From NCBI GenBank assembly GCA_030435675.1, contig CM059625.1, positions 16,740,001 to 16,804,000 of the forward strand: a stretch of 64,000 nt of DNA. The letters run 5' to 3'. Positions 48,017 to 60,389 of the stretch are shown here, piece after piece. Under the pieces are notes generated by a model that searched no databases, was not told the origin of the DNA, and saw only the letters and a program-made list of their open reading frames with translations. A program made the position numbers and the translations under genes. The first letter of the stretch is position 1, and every line of letters begins with the position of its first letter. The DNA comes from Steinernema hermaphroditum (Eukaryota; Nematoda; Chromadorea; Rhabditida; Steinernematidae).

Positions 48017-49495
48017 TGATTACTAGATTGTCTCTGTGAATCGTATAAACCGTGATGATTTGCTATAGTGTAGCCCTTTTTGTACGTCCTTGTCTTGGCT
48101 AGACTTGGCATTCTAATGTTATTCGAATTGTTCCAAGACTAGTGTGGACCACCTACCTGCCATGAGAAATGTCTAAGAATAATGGCATTACTCATGCTGT
48201 CCTTTATTAACCTCACTACATTTCTGTGTACTGTTGTGATGACCCATCGTTCCGCCAATAATACCAGGATACCTCTGACCATATAAAATGCTCTAGTATT
48301 ACATGAGATCATAGATGTCCTTGGATGGTCCGTGCACTGTCTTCCATAGTACAAATTGTGATAAAATGTTCATATCGGTCAACTTTTTGAACTCTCTGAA
48401 ATGCGCATGTAATCCGCATCTGGCAGTGCCGGCCGTCGACGGTTCATTAGAAGGTTCATTGAATTATAAATTTGACGAAAATTCAGACTTAACCTACAAA
48501 AGTTTGAAAAACGTTTTATTAACTTGTAGTTTAAAATGTCTTGTATCCTTCACGAGTACAACCTCCAGAAACGGCGGCATTCAGTTGTCCTCATTCTCTT
48601 CTCTCAATGCGCCAACGGTCGGGACTTTCGCCTGTGTGTCAGCGGTAAACCGATTGCTTTTGACTTTGACTTTATTCCATGAATCAAGGAGATTATGATT
48701 TGCGCGACACCAAAAGATGTGTCTTGCTGTCGGATTTATTCCTGGTGTAGTGTTTGGTGTTGAACGGGCCGGTGGCGGCGCTCTAAGTGGAGTATGTGGG
48801 GAACGCTAAACCTCCAGAAACGGCGGCGAAGCTGCTCTTTCTTGAGGCGTTTCGCGTACAGGGCGGCATTGAAGCACCAACCACAGAGTCCTTGGTCAGA
48901 ATTTCGAACGTCGCAAAGTTGAGTTCAAACTAAAGACTCTTCTTAACATCGTATTGGACCCCGGCGAAAACGCAGCTTTCGGAATCCAACATTCTGACTT
49001 TAAACTCAGAGAGTCTGCATCTCGTTGTCGATGGTCTTAGAACTACGGCGTCCAGTTGTACCAATTATCTTTTCAAGCTAGAAAACCCACCGTTGCCACA
49101 GGATTTGCCGTCTGACCAAATGCAGGCCCGAACCGCTCCAGAGGGGTTTATTTTTTTTTCTCACTTCACAGCAATGAGGCCTATTGCTGAAGTAACGTCA
49201 CTTCTCTGCTTTGCCCACAAACCTCGGACTTGTCCGCCGAGTCCCTGACTCCATTGCCTCATGGTGGGGAAGTGTTCTTATTAAGGTGCGAGTACCTCTT
49301 CATCTCACAAGCAGCAGTAGCTCATTTATATCGATTAACGCCGACCGGCGCGTGCCCGAAGGTGTAGCTAACGGAAAAAAACCGACAGGTCCCTAACTCA
49401 TCGCTTTTCCTGCTTCCAAGTGCGCATTGCTGTGTTCTCGAATGAGTATTGTTTTCGAACAGCCAGTTTCTAAAGTTTTTTTTCAGGTAGTCGCC
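48017..49495. other. Spacer in the small-gene cluster
   Basis: No gene supported. The 17-bp phrase CCTCCAGAAACGGCGGC occurs twice (48563-48579 and 48811-48827) in moderately GC-rich sequence that could be a degraded gene, but no frame holds. A TTTTTTTTCAG acceptor at the right edge precedes the next gene. Confidence 0.45.
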
Positions 49496-49922
49496 ATGTC
49501 TATGTTTACATATTCTTTCGATGAACTGCGCGACCTTTTCATAAGGGATCCGGATCAGGCAAAAATGGTGTTCGAGCGAGCCGTTTCCGATGTCCGGGCC
49601 CTTCATCGATGTTGTCACGAATATGGCGAACTGGTTGAAGGAGTAAGTTGTATAAAAATATCTTCGCCGTAGCTAGAACAATTGAATGAACTCCATGTTG
49701 TAGGTAGTCAAACGCTCCCGTGAAGATATAGACGAGCTAGTTAGACGAAGAGAATCTGCGGAAACCGAAGAGAACGAGCTTAAAGATGAGCTCAGTTTGG
49801 AATTTTACTGCTTAACGCAGCGCATTAATCAAAAGAGACCCAGACCTCCGCGTGAGGATGATCTCCCCGAAGAGCTGGAGAGAAGACCGAACGGCAATGG
49901 GACAGCCGAACAACCTCAGTGA
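49496..49922 (+). CDS. Small coiled-coil protein, cluster member 2 (121 aa)
   Basis: Two exons, 49496-49642 and 49704-49922, joined in phase 0, encode 121 residues. A strong acceptor (TTTTTTTTCAG) lies 9 nt upstream of the ATG, consistent with trans-splicing. The N-terminus (FTYSFDELRDLFIRDPDQAK, then MVFERAVSDVRALHRCCHEY) is helical. It aligns with the gene at 52596 (PFETILEQMQSDPQSVKKLI, then EDASKETTAL), sharing F-(D/E), DP and AL positions. The middle (REDIDELVRRRESAETEENE) is coiled coil, and the C-terminus is Pro/Arg/Glu-rich and probably unstructured. The hairpin of charged helices is a little like the Mod(r)/VPS37 domain of ESCRT-I, but I cannot confirm this. No signal peptide or membrane segment. 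Confidence 0.72.
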
Positions 49923-52592
49923 TAATGTGTCAGTTTGCCTGAGGATAATAAATGTTGAACAAAAAAAAATGAATGAAACAGAAGAATGAAAACCCTCGCT
50001 CATACTCGACGGAAGTTATTTGCCGTCCTCAAACATTAACTACTGAGATGCCTGGCGTGCACTGCCAATGGTGTGGTTGTGATGTTCCTGTCATAAGAAC
50101 TCGATTCAACATTCAACAGTCACGCACTTTTCTCTACCGCTACTCGATTGCAAAGTGAACCAAAACAATAAAATCGTAACTATTAAAAACAATTGTGACG
50201 ACAAGAGCAACGTTTACAAAGTCGAATGTGACCGGGAGCGTCGAAAGGAACGCCCTTAGGTCTCGATTAAATCGTTCCGCCAGATGTTGTAGATTCGGTT
50301 TCTTCCTCGGTCGCTGCATCCGTTGCCCGCCTTCGATTGCATCATCCCAAGAAGCTTCCAAACACCACTACTTTGCCGCAAAATCGTGTTTTTCTAGGGT
50401 GTCCGAGGATAAGGTCGAAAGCGACCGCTCGCGGCGACATTCAGCTTCATTTCAACAGAGAATTTTGTTGGTTCGGCTGGGCCACATGGATGTTTCTTAC
50501 TTGCTAACAACAACTGATAGTTCACTTGTATGCAGGAACATAACATTGTAATCGAAGACAATATAAGTATTATTAGTGTTGACGTAGGAAATGCGTTTTC
50601 ATCCTGTTTTCTTTTTCGCATTCAAAGAATGCAAGTTGTGACGCATGAATATATCGTTGACAACGATAAAGGCCGGATGCCTAGCTTAGTCAGTCTATGT
50701 CGCCGTCGTCCAATAGACCCTTCTACTAACACCTCTAATAAGCGTAATCCTTGCATTCGCCACCAGCCAAACCACTCCCCAATTGCTGACTGGTTGCCTC
50801 CTCAAAATCCAAATGCAACCCGCTTAATGGCTTTTCACAAGCAGTGTTTAGTTGAAATAAGACCGAGCTTATGAAAAAATGCGTTAGTATTCCAATTTTC
50901 TGAAAGCTTTTCTCTTTCTTCTGTTAAAAGATTTGAAAGCGCGATGTGTGCCGATGTATTCGATTCGACAGCGACTCATCTTGCGACAGTATTACTTTTT
51001 CCTATTCTGACGATCAGATCCATTATTGAAACGTTTCATATGCTGGAGCACATTACTAAGCTATCAAGTTATCATTAAACTGTAGAAGCTGGTACAGTAG
51101 TGATACTCAAATTCAATGCGTAGATTCGGCGACCATGAATTAGGCCGAGCTTTTGATGAGTTGGCAGGTGGAAAAGCCCTTTCCACCTGAACAATCTGAA
51201 TCAGCAAAAATTGTGCCAGCAATATAATCTTTTCCAACTGCGATGCATGTCAGGGTTGGTGGTTAACCGGTCTTTTTTTATACCTTTTCACCTTACTCGA
51301 ACCAGAATCTATAGTTTCGACCAGATAAAAATTCCGAGAACGGTGTGGTTTGTTATGGTTCTTCTTCTTGTTTTTCAAGCCGTGGGACGTCACGACAAGG
51401 AAGTTGCCGTTGCTTCAAATGCTGTGTACCCACACCTTAATTAAATTAATCAATACCCTCAAGCAACACCATGTGACAACATCTTATTAACCAACTGCCT
51501 ATCTGAGGAATCTTTTCTTCAGTTCATCTGTGCATGTCAGCGCTCCTCATAGGCCCACCACTCGATGCTCGTCGAAAAGGTTAAATTCTTCTTACAGCTT
51601 TCTATTTCTGTGTTTGTTGACAAACGAACTAATGGATTATTCATTTTAGAGGATGGCTTTCTTTATATTTAGCAGATGACTCACTCATAAGTTCAGAACA
51701 GGAGACAAATACAATCGTTCATATCCGATGTTTACACGGTTAATATTTTTTGTCCAGGGGTAACAATCCGAACCAAGGAAACGTTTAATGTCTACAGGCC
51801 GCAGCAGGCTAGCAAGCGGTGGATGGTGAACAGTGAACATGGTGAACACGCTAATGGCCAACCGTGAAAACAGCAAGCTGTCAGTGGTGCTTATGTAATT
51901 TTACCCTTTTTCAGTGAACAAGCTTTGAGGCCAGAGGCATAGCTGCGATGAGCCGGTTTCTTTCGAGCAATCGGAATGTAAAGACTACTCGATTCTTGTT
52001 TTGTCTTTTGCTTGAAACCCACTGCTCCTTTGTGACCAAACGAACGCTCCTATGTCGGCAGAAGAAGATATGGAGACTAACAGGCCTACCGGTTTTACGT
52101 TTATCTGCACGGCTCTTTATCGATCTTAGCCTTGGGCAGATTGCATACATTGCACACGAATAACAACACCAAGTCCATGAGGCCTTCAGTACCCACAATA
52201 GTAAACTTACTTAGCGTTGTTTGGGTTTTTGTTACGTCAAGCACTAGTCTGAAACTGTCTCGTAGAAAGGTCCGTTTGAAGAGGAAAAGAAACCACTGAC
52301 ATTATCATAATTCGGTTGTGACGTACGTTACATTATCATAGGGAAAGTTGAGACATCCTGTTGGTGACATCACGCGCGACAATTACTCATGCCACTAGGT
52401 ATCATATTCTTCCTCGTCTCGGAGTTTTTCACTGTTATTCAACTCTCCACGCGTTCGTTGTATGCTCGCGTTTCCTCCTCGTCTTGACTCTGAGCTCATT
52501 AATCTAGCGTTTTTCAGTATTTTTGCAGCCTGTGATGGCCATCAGCCATCAAACAAACTGCGTGTAGAGACCTACCTATCCAATGCTTTCAG
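49923..52592. other. Spacer in the small-gene cluster
   Basis: No supported gene in about 2.7 kb. A plus-strand frame at 50530-50874 contains KGRMPSLVSLCRRRPIDPS, loosely like a SOCS-box helix, but without partner exons. A short dispersed repeat begins near 52536 (see findings). Confidence 0.4.
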
Positions 52593-52595
52593 ATA

Positions 52596-53102
52596 ATGAA
52601 CACTCTCTACGACACGCCGTTCGAAACCATTTTGGAACAAATGCAATCGGATCCGCAATCGGTGAAGAAGCTAATCGAAGACGCTTCGAAAGAAACAACT
52701 GCGTTGATCTCACGTGCAAGCCAAGCTCTGGAACACTGCCAGAAACAGATGGAGGTCGAGTCGCAGAAGCGCCAGGATCTGGATGTAAAGATGCGAGAGG
52801 TGATGCGTTTGCTATCACAATATGTTGGAAACTTTCCGTAATTTTCAGTTTCTCCAACTGTACGAAATCAACAAGGCCCGCTGTTCGGCCTACATTGGCC
52901 ACCTCGAAAGGGAGAACGAAAGGAAAGATCGCATCGTTAGTGTGGCAGCATGAAATATCAACTTTATTAACATGTTCAGATCACCCGCTACAAAGATGTC
53001 ATGAATGCCCATATGGTCTTTCTAAACACGTCCAAAGATGATTCGCGTCACGTTCCGGATATCGAGGTCCCGAGCTATGAGGATCCCCTATCCGGTACAT
53101 AA
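52596..53102 (+). CDS. Small coiled-coil protein, cluster member 3 (137 aa)
   Basis: Three phase-0 exons, 52596-52799, 52849-52935 and 52980-53102, with introns of 49 and 44 bp, encode 137 residues. The acceptor CTTTCAG ends 3 nt upstream of the ATG and may receive a spliced leader. The protein is almost all helix: PFETILEQMQSDPQSVKKLI, then SRASQALEHCQKQMEVESQK and RQDLDVKMREFLQLYEINKA, then IGHLERENERKDRIITRYKD. A short polar tail ends YEDPLSGT. N-terminal similarity to the gene at 49496, and C-terminal similarity plus shared intron phases with the gene at 47508, link all three. Known function: none recognised. A VPS37-like or other adaptor coiled coil is possible. Confidence 0.75.
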
Positions 53103-54454
53103 AAAAAAGAGAGAGAGCCATCAGAAATATAATAATCGGTCTCATATCAAACCGACGTCATGTGCTGTGTATCTTACAGTCTAGTTCGTCATGTTGAAAT
53201 AAATTTGAATTAGCTGATGAAGGCCCAGAACTCTGTATCGTTTCAAATTCAACACATTCGCTATTATTTCTCCATAGCACCGAGAGTTATCACGCATATT
53301 AAAAGCATCAGCTGTAGATTCGGTGGAGCCGGTTAAGCTAATGTTCGCATGCCTTCCGGAACCTTCCAGAGTTTCCGCATCAGGCCTTATTGGTGGGCCT
53401 GACCACGTGCACATTTCTCGAAAGTTATGAGGGTGTGACCGTTGATGTAGATATAATTGACGACTTGCATTGTACATATAACCAGTGTTTTAAGGGTGTC
53501 AGCAGATGGAGTGGAATTCCGGTCGACAAACCCGTAACCAAGTGATCAACTACGTAAGCAAAAAATGCATGGCCGGTCAAAAATCATGCCTATATACACG
53601 TTTATTTGGTGAGGTGCACATGTAAGTCTCCGCCGTGTTGAAGTTGTGTACATTCTGTAATGTATACTTCTCTACAAAATTGCTCGATCCGAGATGGACG
53701 TTCCGGAAGGCGTCCGTTGTGGGACGTCTAATTGATAGTTACGCTCGGACTGTTAACTCTACCGTTACACTAGAAACGGTATCTCTAGAAAAACGTTTCG
53801 AAGATTTCCAAGGAAGTGCTGATGCTGGAATGCGAAAACATCTGGCTACTGATCAGAACATAACTTTCCTGTCTTTAAAATCAGTTTTGATCATGTAAAC
53901 CCTAGACACTACTCAAAATAACACTCGAAGTTTCCCGAAACTTTTACTTCTGCTACGTTGTACGATGTTTCCCACAACTCATTTATCTCTGGTACAGCTA
54001 GAGTAGCCACTGTATCTTCAGAGTGAATCAACGAGACAACAATTGAGCTCAGAATCGTTTGTACTACATCATTTTACGCCTCTCGCTATGGAACCCATAC
54101 TCCCGTCATTACTTCGCTTGCAGTAATATCAGTATCGTCCAAGCGCGTTCAGCAGGTTTGCAGCAAAGATTATCTCATTACCACCAAGTCCCGGTGCAGC
54201 TCGAGAATCAGTTATCCTACTCGACCATTTATTTTTAAGTCAACAATTCGTTTGCGTGAGAAATTACATTATAGACATCTATGAAATTCCACTATTCTAG
54301 GTTGTCGGGTATAATACAATGACCTATATCACATATCAAACACGACACAGCCATTAATTTCAGAAAAGATAATGTGTACCCGGTCTCTAAAGAGATCGAC
54401 ATTCTTGCCTATTATTGCCTTTCATTGACAGATTTGCTCCTGTTTTTCCATGAT
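53103..54454. other. Spacer downstream of the choline transporter gene
   Basis: The region lies between convergent genes, the coiled-coil gene on plus and cho-1 on minus. AT-rich, with no supported exon. It should hold both 3' UTRs. Confidence 0.5.
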
Positions 54455-57400
54455 TCAGCGAAGACTCGCATAGTCCTTGTCATTTGGATGAAGGGCGCTA
54501 TTTTCGGTTGGTGTAGGAGTACAAGGACCAGTGAAGGTATGAAGGTGACCATCGCCGTGGCCATTCTCTAACCTCAGCTTCTGCATTGCCAATGTGTCGC
54601 AGCTGACGTTGAAGCTCGTGTCCGACGGCAAAGTGATGCGTTCGGCAGGAATGTTCACCACGCATGTAAGGAAGTCCCACTCAATGGGCAGTTTGCCTGA
54701 TTTGAACATGTGGTCGGTGTACAGGCTGACGATGATGCAGGTGGAGAGCGAGGCTAACATGGACATTGTGCGGAAGGGGAAGTACTGGGTGGACGTTGCG
54801 GTGTCGTACATAGGGTAGTGAATGAAGGCGGAGAAGTTGAGCAGAGGTTCTCCTCCGGAGAGACGCAGAATGAGACCGACTGAAATTGATCCACGTTGTA
54901 ACAGTTCAAAAATGTTGCTTTTTTTCCTAAAGATGCTAGGATCCTACGATTGTGATATTCACTACAAAGGTCATGCATTCAACGTCGATGAGGATGTGGC
55001 TAGTAATGTAATGTGGCTAGCAATTTTTAGTTCCCCATCCCTTTCTTACCTGCATAACCGGACAGCGATCCATACGTATTTGAAAGCGGCATGTACACCA
55101 CGCACAGAAGTTGTGGGAAGAGAATAACGTAAATTAGATCGGCGCTGAGATACCATAATCCATAAATGGACTGGATACTCAGTGCCATGATTGTGGCGAG
55201 AATTCCGACCAGAACAATTGCGATACGCATTACGATGATTACTTCTTTCTCAGAAGCCTAAAATGTGACCCCTTTATAGGCAAAAAACTCTTTGTTCGTA
55301 CATGAGGACGGATTGTAAGCTTCCAGATATTGTGAGCGAACATGGATGCCGCGGAGAGGACAGAAGAATCGGCGGACGACATGACGGCGGCCGAGACAGC
55401 TCCGAGACCAATGAATGACACCCATTTTGGAGTAAGATACTGGAAGACCAGCGGCACGACCATGTTGCTGTGCTCGGGTGGGATCGCTTTCACCTTGGTT
55501 CCATTATTCCAGGGTGAATAGTCGGTCAGAGTCCAATCTGAAAATGCATCGTATTGGTATTTACTAGGTTTGCTCTTACCTGTATTTTTGGCAATTGCTC
55601 CTATCAGAGCGGGAGGGATAGCCATAATGATGCATCCAAATCCGGCCACATACGATAAAACTTGTGCGCCTTTCGACGTTTTCGATGAGAGAACTCTTTG
55701 GAAGTACACCTATATATGTATACCAGTCTTGAGCTGTATCAAATAAGCATAGACGATACCTGCCATGGGATACCACCGAAAACAAGCAGTAGCATGCAGT
55801 CAATCCAATTCGCCGTCTCCCGGAAACCTCCGATTTCACCGATCCACCCCGCTGGTTCTCTCGAAATGTCGGAAGTCTTCTCTTGCAACAACGCTGCGGG
55901 GATGCACACCCACTGAAACATTCTTTTTTGTTGAAATTGAGTTTAAGTGTACGCTACCAATCCAACGAAAATGCAAAACAGCTGAACGACGTCCGTGTAC
56001 GCGACGGCGTAAAGGCCTCCCGAAAAGGTGTAGAACACCGCGATGATAGCGGAGATGATCACGGACAGGGCCAAGTTGATTTGCAGGATGACAGACAGTG
56101 TGGCACCTTAATTTCATCGCTTAGGGGAGATGATTCGATTGGAAGAAGCAGTGATTCGATTATTGCATCGCGGCACCTACCTAAAGCGGACAGAATGGCG
56201 GCTGACCAAAAAACTTCGCCAAGCAGAGCCGGAATGAACATTAAGCCTCCCACGCGTTGTCCATATTTGATCTAAAAGATAAGGAAGTTGATGTGGAAAT
56301 CGATTGTTATTCTGGACGTTGGGCGAGAACGTGTATCAAAAAAGGAATGCGAAAGTTATGTTGTTTCATGAAAACGCAACAAAAACGTAAAATTTGCAAT
56401 GTGCCGATATCAGAGTGTTTGTCTTGGCCATGTTCGTTTGCAGGATGACAGACAGTGCAGCAGATCTTCTGTCGATATGTTATAGGAGCGGTAACTTCTA
56501 AGATACTATAGTATACTGATTTTTTAATCTATTTTAAGTTGTAACTAAGAGCGAAATAACCTCTAGGATGTCTCTAAGATTCTCTAAGATCTCCAAAAAT
56601 GTCTCTGAACTTGTGAGCTAGCTTATGCTGGACGTTGTTCATCACTCTTTGTTACTCTTTGACTGCTTTAGTTGTGGTATTAATCGTTTGTCTTTCAACG
56701 TTTTGGAGTTTGATTAGTGGATCAGAATGACGTTGGTGTTTCCTCATGTACTTCGAACACTGGCTTCCGACTAATCGCATGCTAATATGATAGTTGTACT
56801 TCCATTCCTACCTGGAACGGATCGAGCATGGTCACGTAGCCTTGCTCTCGCATCTTCTTCGCAAACAGAATGCCACCGAGAACCAGCGACAAGGCATATC
56901 CGACGGGCGCTTGACATCCGAGAAGGCCACCGTTGTAGAGTGCTTCAGCTGTTCCATTAATATACGCTCCGCCAACCCAAGTTGCTGAAAACAAAAGGGT
57001 GATCTGCATAGTGTGCTGAGATTTGTATAGATCTTCTCTGGAGGAGTCGTTTGCTGTGCTTCCCGCCTTTCTTTTGGGAGCGTTTTATTGAAAGTGCTAG
57101 TGAATAACGTATAATGCCGTGTGAAAAGCATCAATAATTGAAAAAACTCCAACTGAACCTACTTTTTTAGAGCATGTGAACTGTTCCAGGTTTACGCACA
57201 CGAAAGTCACATGAATGTTGACATGAACTCTTTTTTCGTGCGATTTTCACACTAAAAGTGCAACATACAAGAGAAACAAAGCGACAAGAAGGAAAGGGCA
57301 TATGTCCCGAGCTGAAATTTTTTCTTTGTGGTCTCGTCTTTTTTTTCTGACAGATTTGATTTTCTTTCAGTTCTTTTTACGTGACAAGTGCCCAAAAAGG

Positions 57401-60094
57401 GACTTGTATGTAGAATTTCAAAACTGAATTAGACCTTTTAGAGTGCGACACGCAGCAGATTTCTGAACTCTTAGAAAAATCTTGCAAAAATGTGGCACAT
57501 GAGCCCGTAAACCACAACGATATACAGATTCTCTGTTCCGTTTTCCGAAGTGTCAGATGGGCTAACACTTTGGGAATTGGCATGCCTATAGGTAACTAGT
57601 AATTCCCGAAAATGCCAAAATGTCCCATGCGACATCATGTGCGAGATATGCTGAAGATAAACTCTGATTGAGAACGATGTACCGCCGTGAACGTATCCCA
57701 AGTTACGCTTAATCAGACAGGAAACTGCACAACCGCTTCTATGAACATCGCTTAAAGTAAAACTTTTTTTTTTGAAATGAAAAGGAAAACATCTACTCTA
57801 ATGGGTTGAACCGGCGACCTAACTGATAGGTAGGTCTCTACACGCAGTTTGTTTGAGGACTGATGGCCATCATAGGCCTTGCAGTGAAATTGCTAGTCGG
57901 ATGAACTAACAGGGAACTTGAGCATTTTGCCATTTTGGGGTGATATGTAAATGGCGATCTCAAACAGATTTTTCTATAACCATTTCTCAGACATGTCCCC
58001 GCATGGGCAGCTAATATTTTTCCGGAGAAAAATACACGTACAAGTACCCAAAGCTTCAGTTTGTTCAGCGTCTGACATGTTGGAGTGGTCCCTTGTAAAG
58101 GCAATGATTGAACATACCCAGTATGTGAAGGACGTTTCTCTTCAAACTAAACCATGATACGCGGCACAATCATAAGTGCTATGACCTTTCGCTGTTTTTA
58201 GCAAACCTACTGCATAGATTTAGGTTCTCTAAACACAAGAAGCCAAGGCGTAAATCATGGCAATTCTCAAAAAACTCATAACAGCATACTCCAGGTTTAA
58301 TATCCCTCAAAGTCCCCACATTCAGGAACTCAATCCGTTTCCTAACATCAACACAAGCCAGCTACAATACAATCATACCTCAAATCTCAAATTTGTTAAC
58401 ACTGAAATTACTGTTTTCGGTTAAAAATTGCTACTATTGCGGGAGCGAAACTTGCTGACGTATGAATGCAGAAGCAACGTGTGTCCCTTTGGAGCTGAAC
58501 TAAGAAAACCTCTTAAGCCTCTACTGCGAGCCGATATGCGTGCGACAATCCCATCGGCACGCGACATCCAATATGAAGCAGGAAAAAAATCCGGTCATTT
58601 TGCATTATGACATCAAAAACGTAAGTTTTCATTGATGTTTGAGGCACTAGTCGTTGCTTTCTATACGATAATTTGAAGTCGTCGTAAGATTTGAATAATC
58701 GATCGCATGCTTAATAAATCTCATCGTAATAAGTTCATCGTGGCGTTCCGCAACGCAGCTTTCCCGCATAATATGCATCTTTTTTCGTGGTTCCAGCTGA
58801 AAAATTCATGCCCGCTATTTTTCTGACATCGGTCCAGGACAATAGCTACTATTCTTCCCTTTTCAAGGCTGGTCTCCCAAGTTTTGCGACAGCCGCTGTG
58901 CATCCCGCTCTGTGTTCAATCTAATTTATAAATTATTGATTTCGGTGAATTGTTGCTTCGTGTCACAGAACAATAACGCATCAAAACAACGACGATACTG
59001 ATCGACGAAAGTGTAATTGGCCAAAGTGCTTTGCGCTGTACATAGAGTTCTAAGACGCGTTATGTTGCTCGACTACGCTCGGCACCATGGGCCCCAAGAG
59101 ATACATACTCATATTATGTTTCGGAAGTTGGGCCGAATTTCAGGCGCAACGTCCGCGCAACCACTAGCCCCGAAAGTCGATATTTTTACCCGTCGGGCGG
59201 AAAGGGCTGCGGAAAACGGGTCCCCAGATTGGCCATCATTCTCACGGTTTAAGTGAAAGTTTAATTGGCGACGACGCGATTCATCAGGGGGTGTGTGGAT
59301 GAAGACAGAATTAACGACTAATTCTAGTAATGGGCTTTGGGAGAAGGGAATATGGTCATTCCAGCGAGTAAGAAAGAGCAATCGTGAGATAGTAAGCTGA
59401 TCATTGAGTCACTAACGGTATCATGTTTGAATAGTTGGTGCAACTTTACTAAGAAAATGGGCTTCTGGGTCATTTCGATGTTGGATGTACTGTGACTGGT
59501 AATGTATCTCCTCTTTGTACGGAACAGGATACTATTTACGAGCGAACTTCGAGTGTATTCACGCCGCCGAGGACACGCATATGTATCATATGTCACTAAA
59601 AGCAAAAATGTATCATACATCGCAAAAACATGATCGATATCTGAAGAGCTGTATGTATCTAAGGCACCTGTTTTGGTTTAGTCACTATGCAATTTATCAA
59701 CAGCGTCATTTGTACATTACAATCAAAGCCACGCTTTTGTAAACAGCTTACACAAAACGCCATGTTATCGAGATTTCTCTTCTATTGTTTTTCATTCTTC
59801 CATTTGGGAAGGTTTTCCAGGGATTTTTAAATTTGCACTATCCGTAGAAATATAACAATATGAATAAAAACCACAATATGAATGTGATGATCCGCGTATC
59901 CGTTATTGCGTTTAGCACTAACCTGTCATGGTGAAGATTCCAACCAAAGTTCCGATATTCCTGCCAGCCAACATCACCTCCTCGGTCTGTTCGCCATCCT
60001 TCACATCCTTCGACTTCCTCCCGGCCCAGATTCCGACCACCAAAATGAGGAGATAGAAGAAGACGATCGCGACAAGGCCCATATAGTCGATCAT
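54455..60094 (-). CDS. cho-1: High-affinity choline transporter (SLC5A7/CHO-1)
   Basis: This is the orthologue of CHO-1, the Na+/Cl--dependent transporter that returns choline to cholinergic nerve terminals for acetylcholine synthesis. It belongs to the SLC5 family with 13 membrane spans. Exon 1 (60094-59923) starts [20 protein letters not shown] and includes [20 protein letters not shown]. Exon 2 (56984-56812) carries [20 protein letters not shown] and MLDPFQ. Exons 3 (56271-56181), 4 (56106-55958), 5 (55912-55760), 6 (55709-55580) and 7 (55537-55302) follow in phase, with [45 protein letters not shown] and [20 protein letters not shown]. Later exons encode [20 protein letters not shown] and a cytoplasmic tail ending DKDYASLR. 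The start MIDYMG replaces a GTG-led extension upstream. Intron 1 is 2.94 kb. The protein is conserved and intact throughout. Confidence 0.95.
56985..59922 (-). other. cho-1 intron 1 (2.94 kb)
   Basis: A long first intron with no internal gene recognised. It contains one copy (57826-57873) of a short dispersed repeat whose inverted partner lies at 52536-52585. It may hold neuron-specific enhancers, but I identified none with confidence. Confidence 0.5.
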
Positions 60095-60379
60095 TGTGGT
60101 TGTCGGTCGAACGAATGCTACAGAAACCGCTACAGAGCTCACGTCGTCTTTCTTCTATACCCTGAAAGCGACAAAAAATTCTATCGCCGTCACGCAATTA
60201 ATACGCAATCGAGACCACCGGATATCGACACGGATTTGGCACGCAAACTTCCTCTCCCATCACGGACCCGTCTGTTCGGCTGAGATAATAGTGAAGACGC
60301 GTCTTATCTGGCCGACGCCGATGCTTGACAGACCGGCCCCCCGGGGATACAGTGGGACAGGGACGCTCTCCCTTCCATA

Positions 60380-60389
60380 TCCCTTGGGC
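60380..60389 (-). promoter_or_regulatory. Candidate COE (UNC-3) site upstream of cho-1
   Basis: TCCCTTGGGC, 286 bp upstream of the cho-1 ATG, matches nine of ten positions of the COE/UNC-3 motif TCCCNNGGGA. In C. elegans UNC-3 drives cho-1 in cholinergic motor neurons. A second near-match, CCCCCGGGGA, lies about 40 bp closer, near 60336-60345. Such short motifs arise by chance, so this is suggestive only. Confidence 0.4.

Noticed and set aside
50530..50874. Frame with a SOCS-box-like helix (MPSLVSLCRR)
   Set aside because: The similarity is a few residues only, with no ankyrin or SH2 exons nearby.
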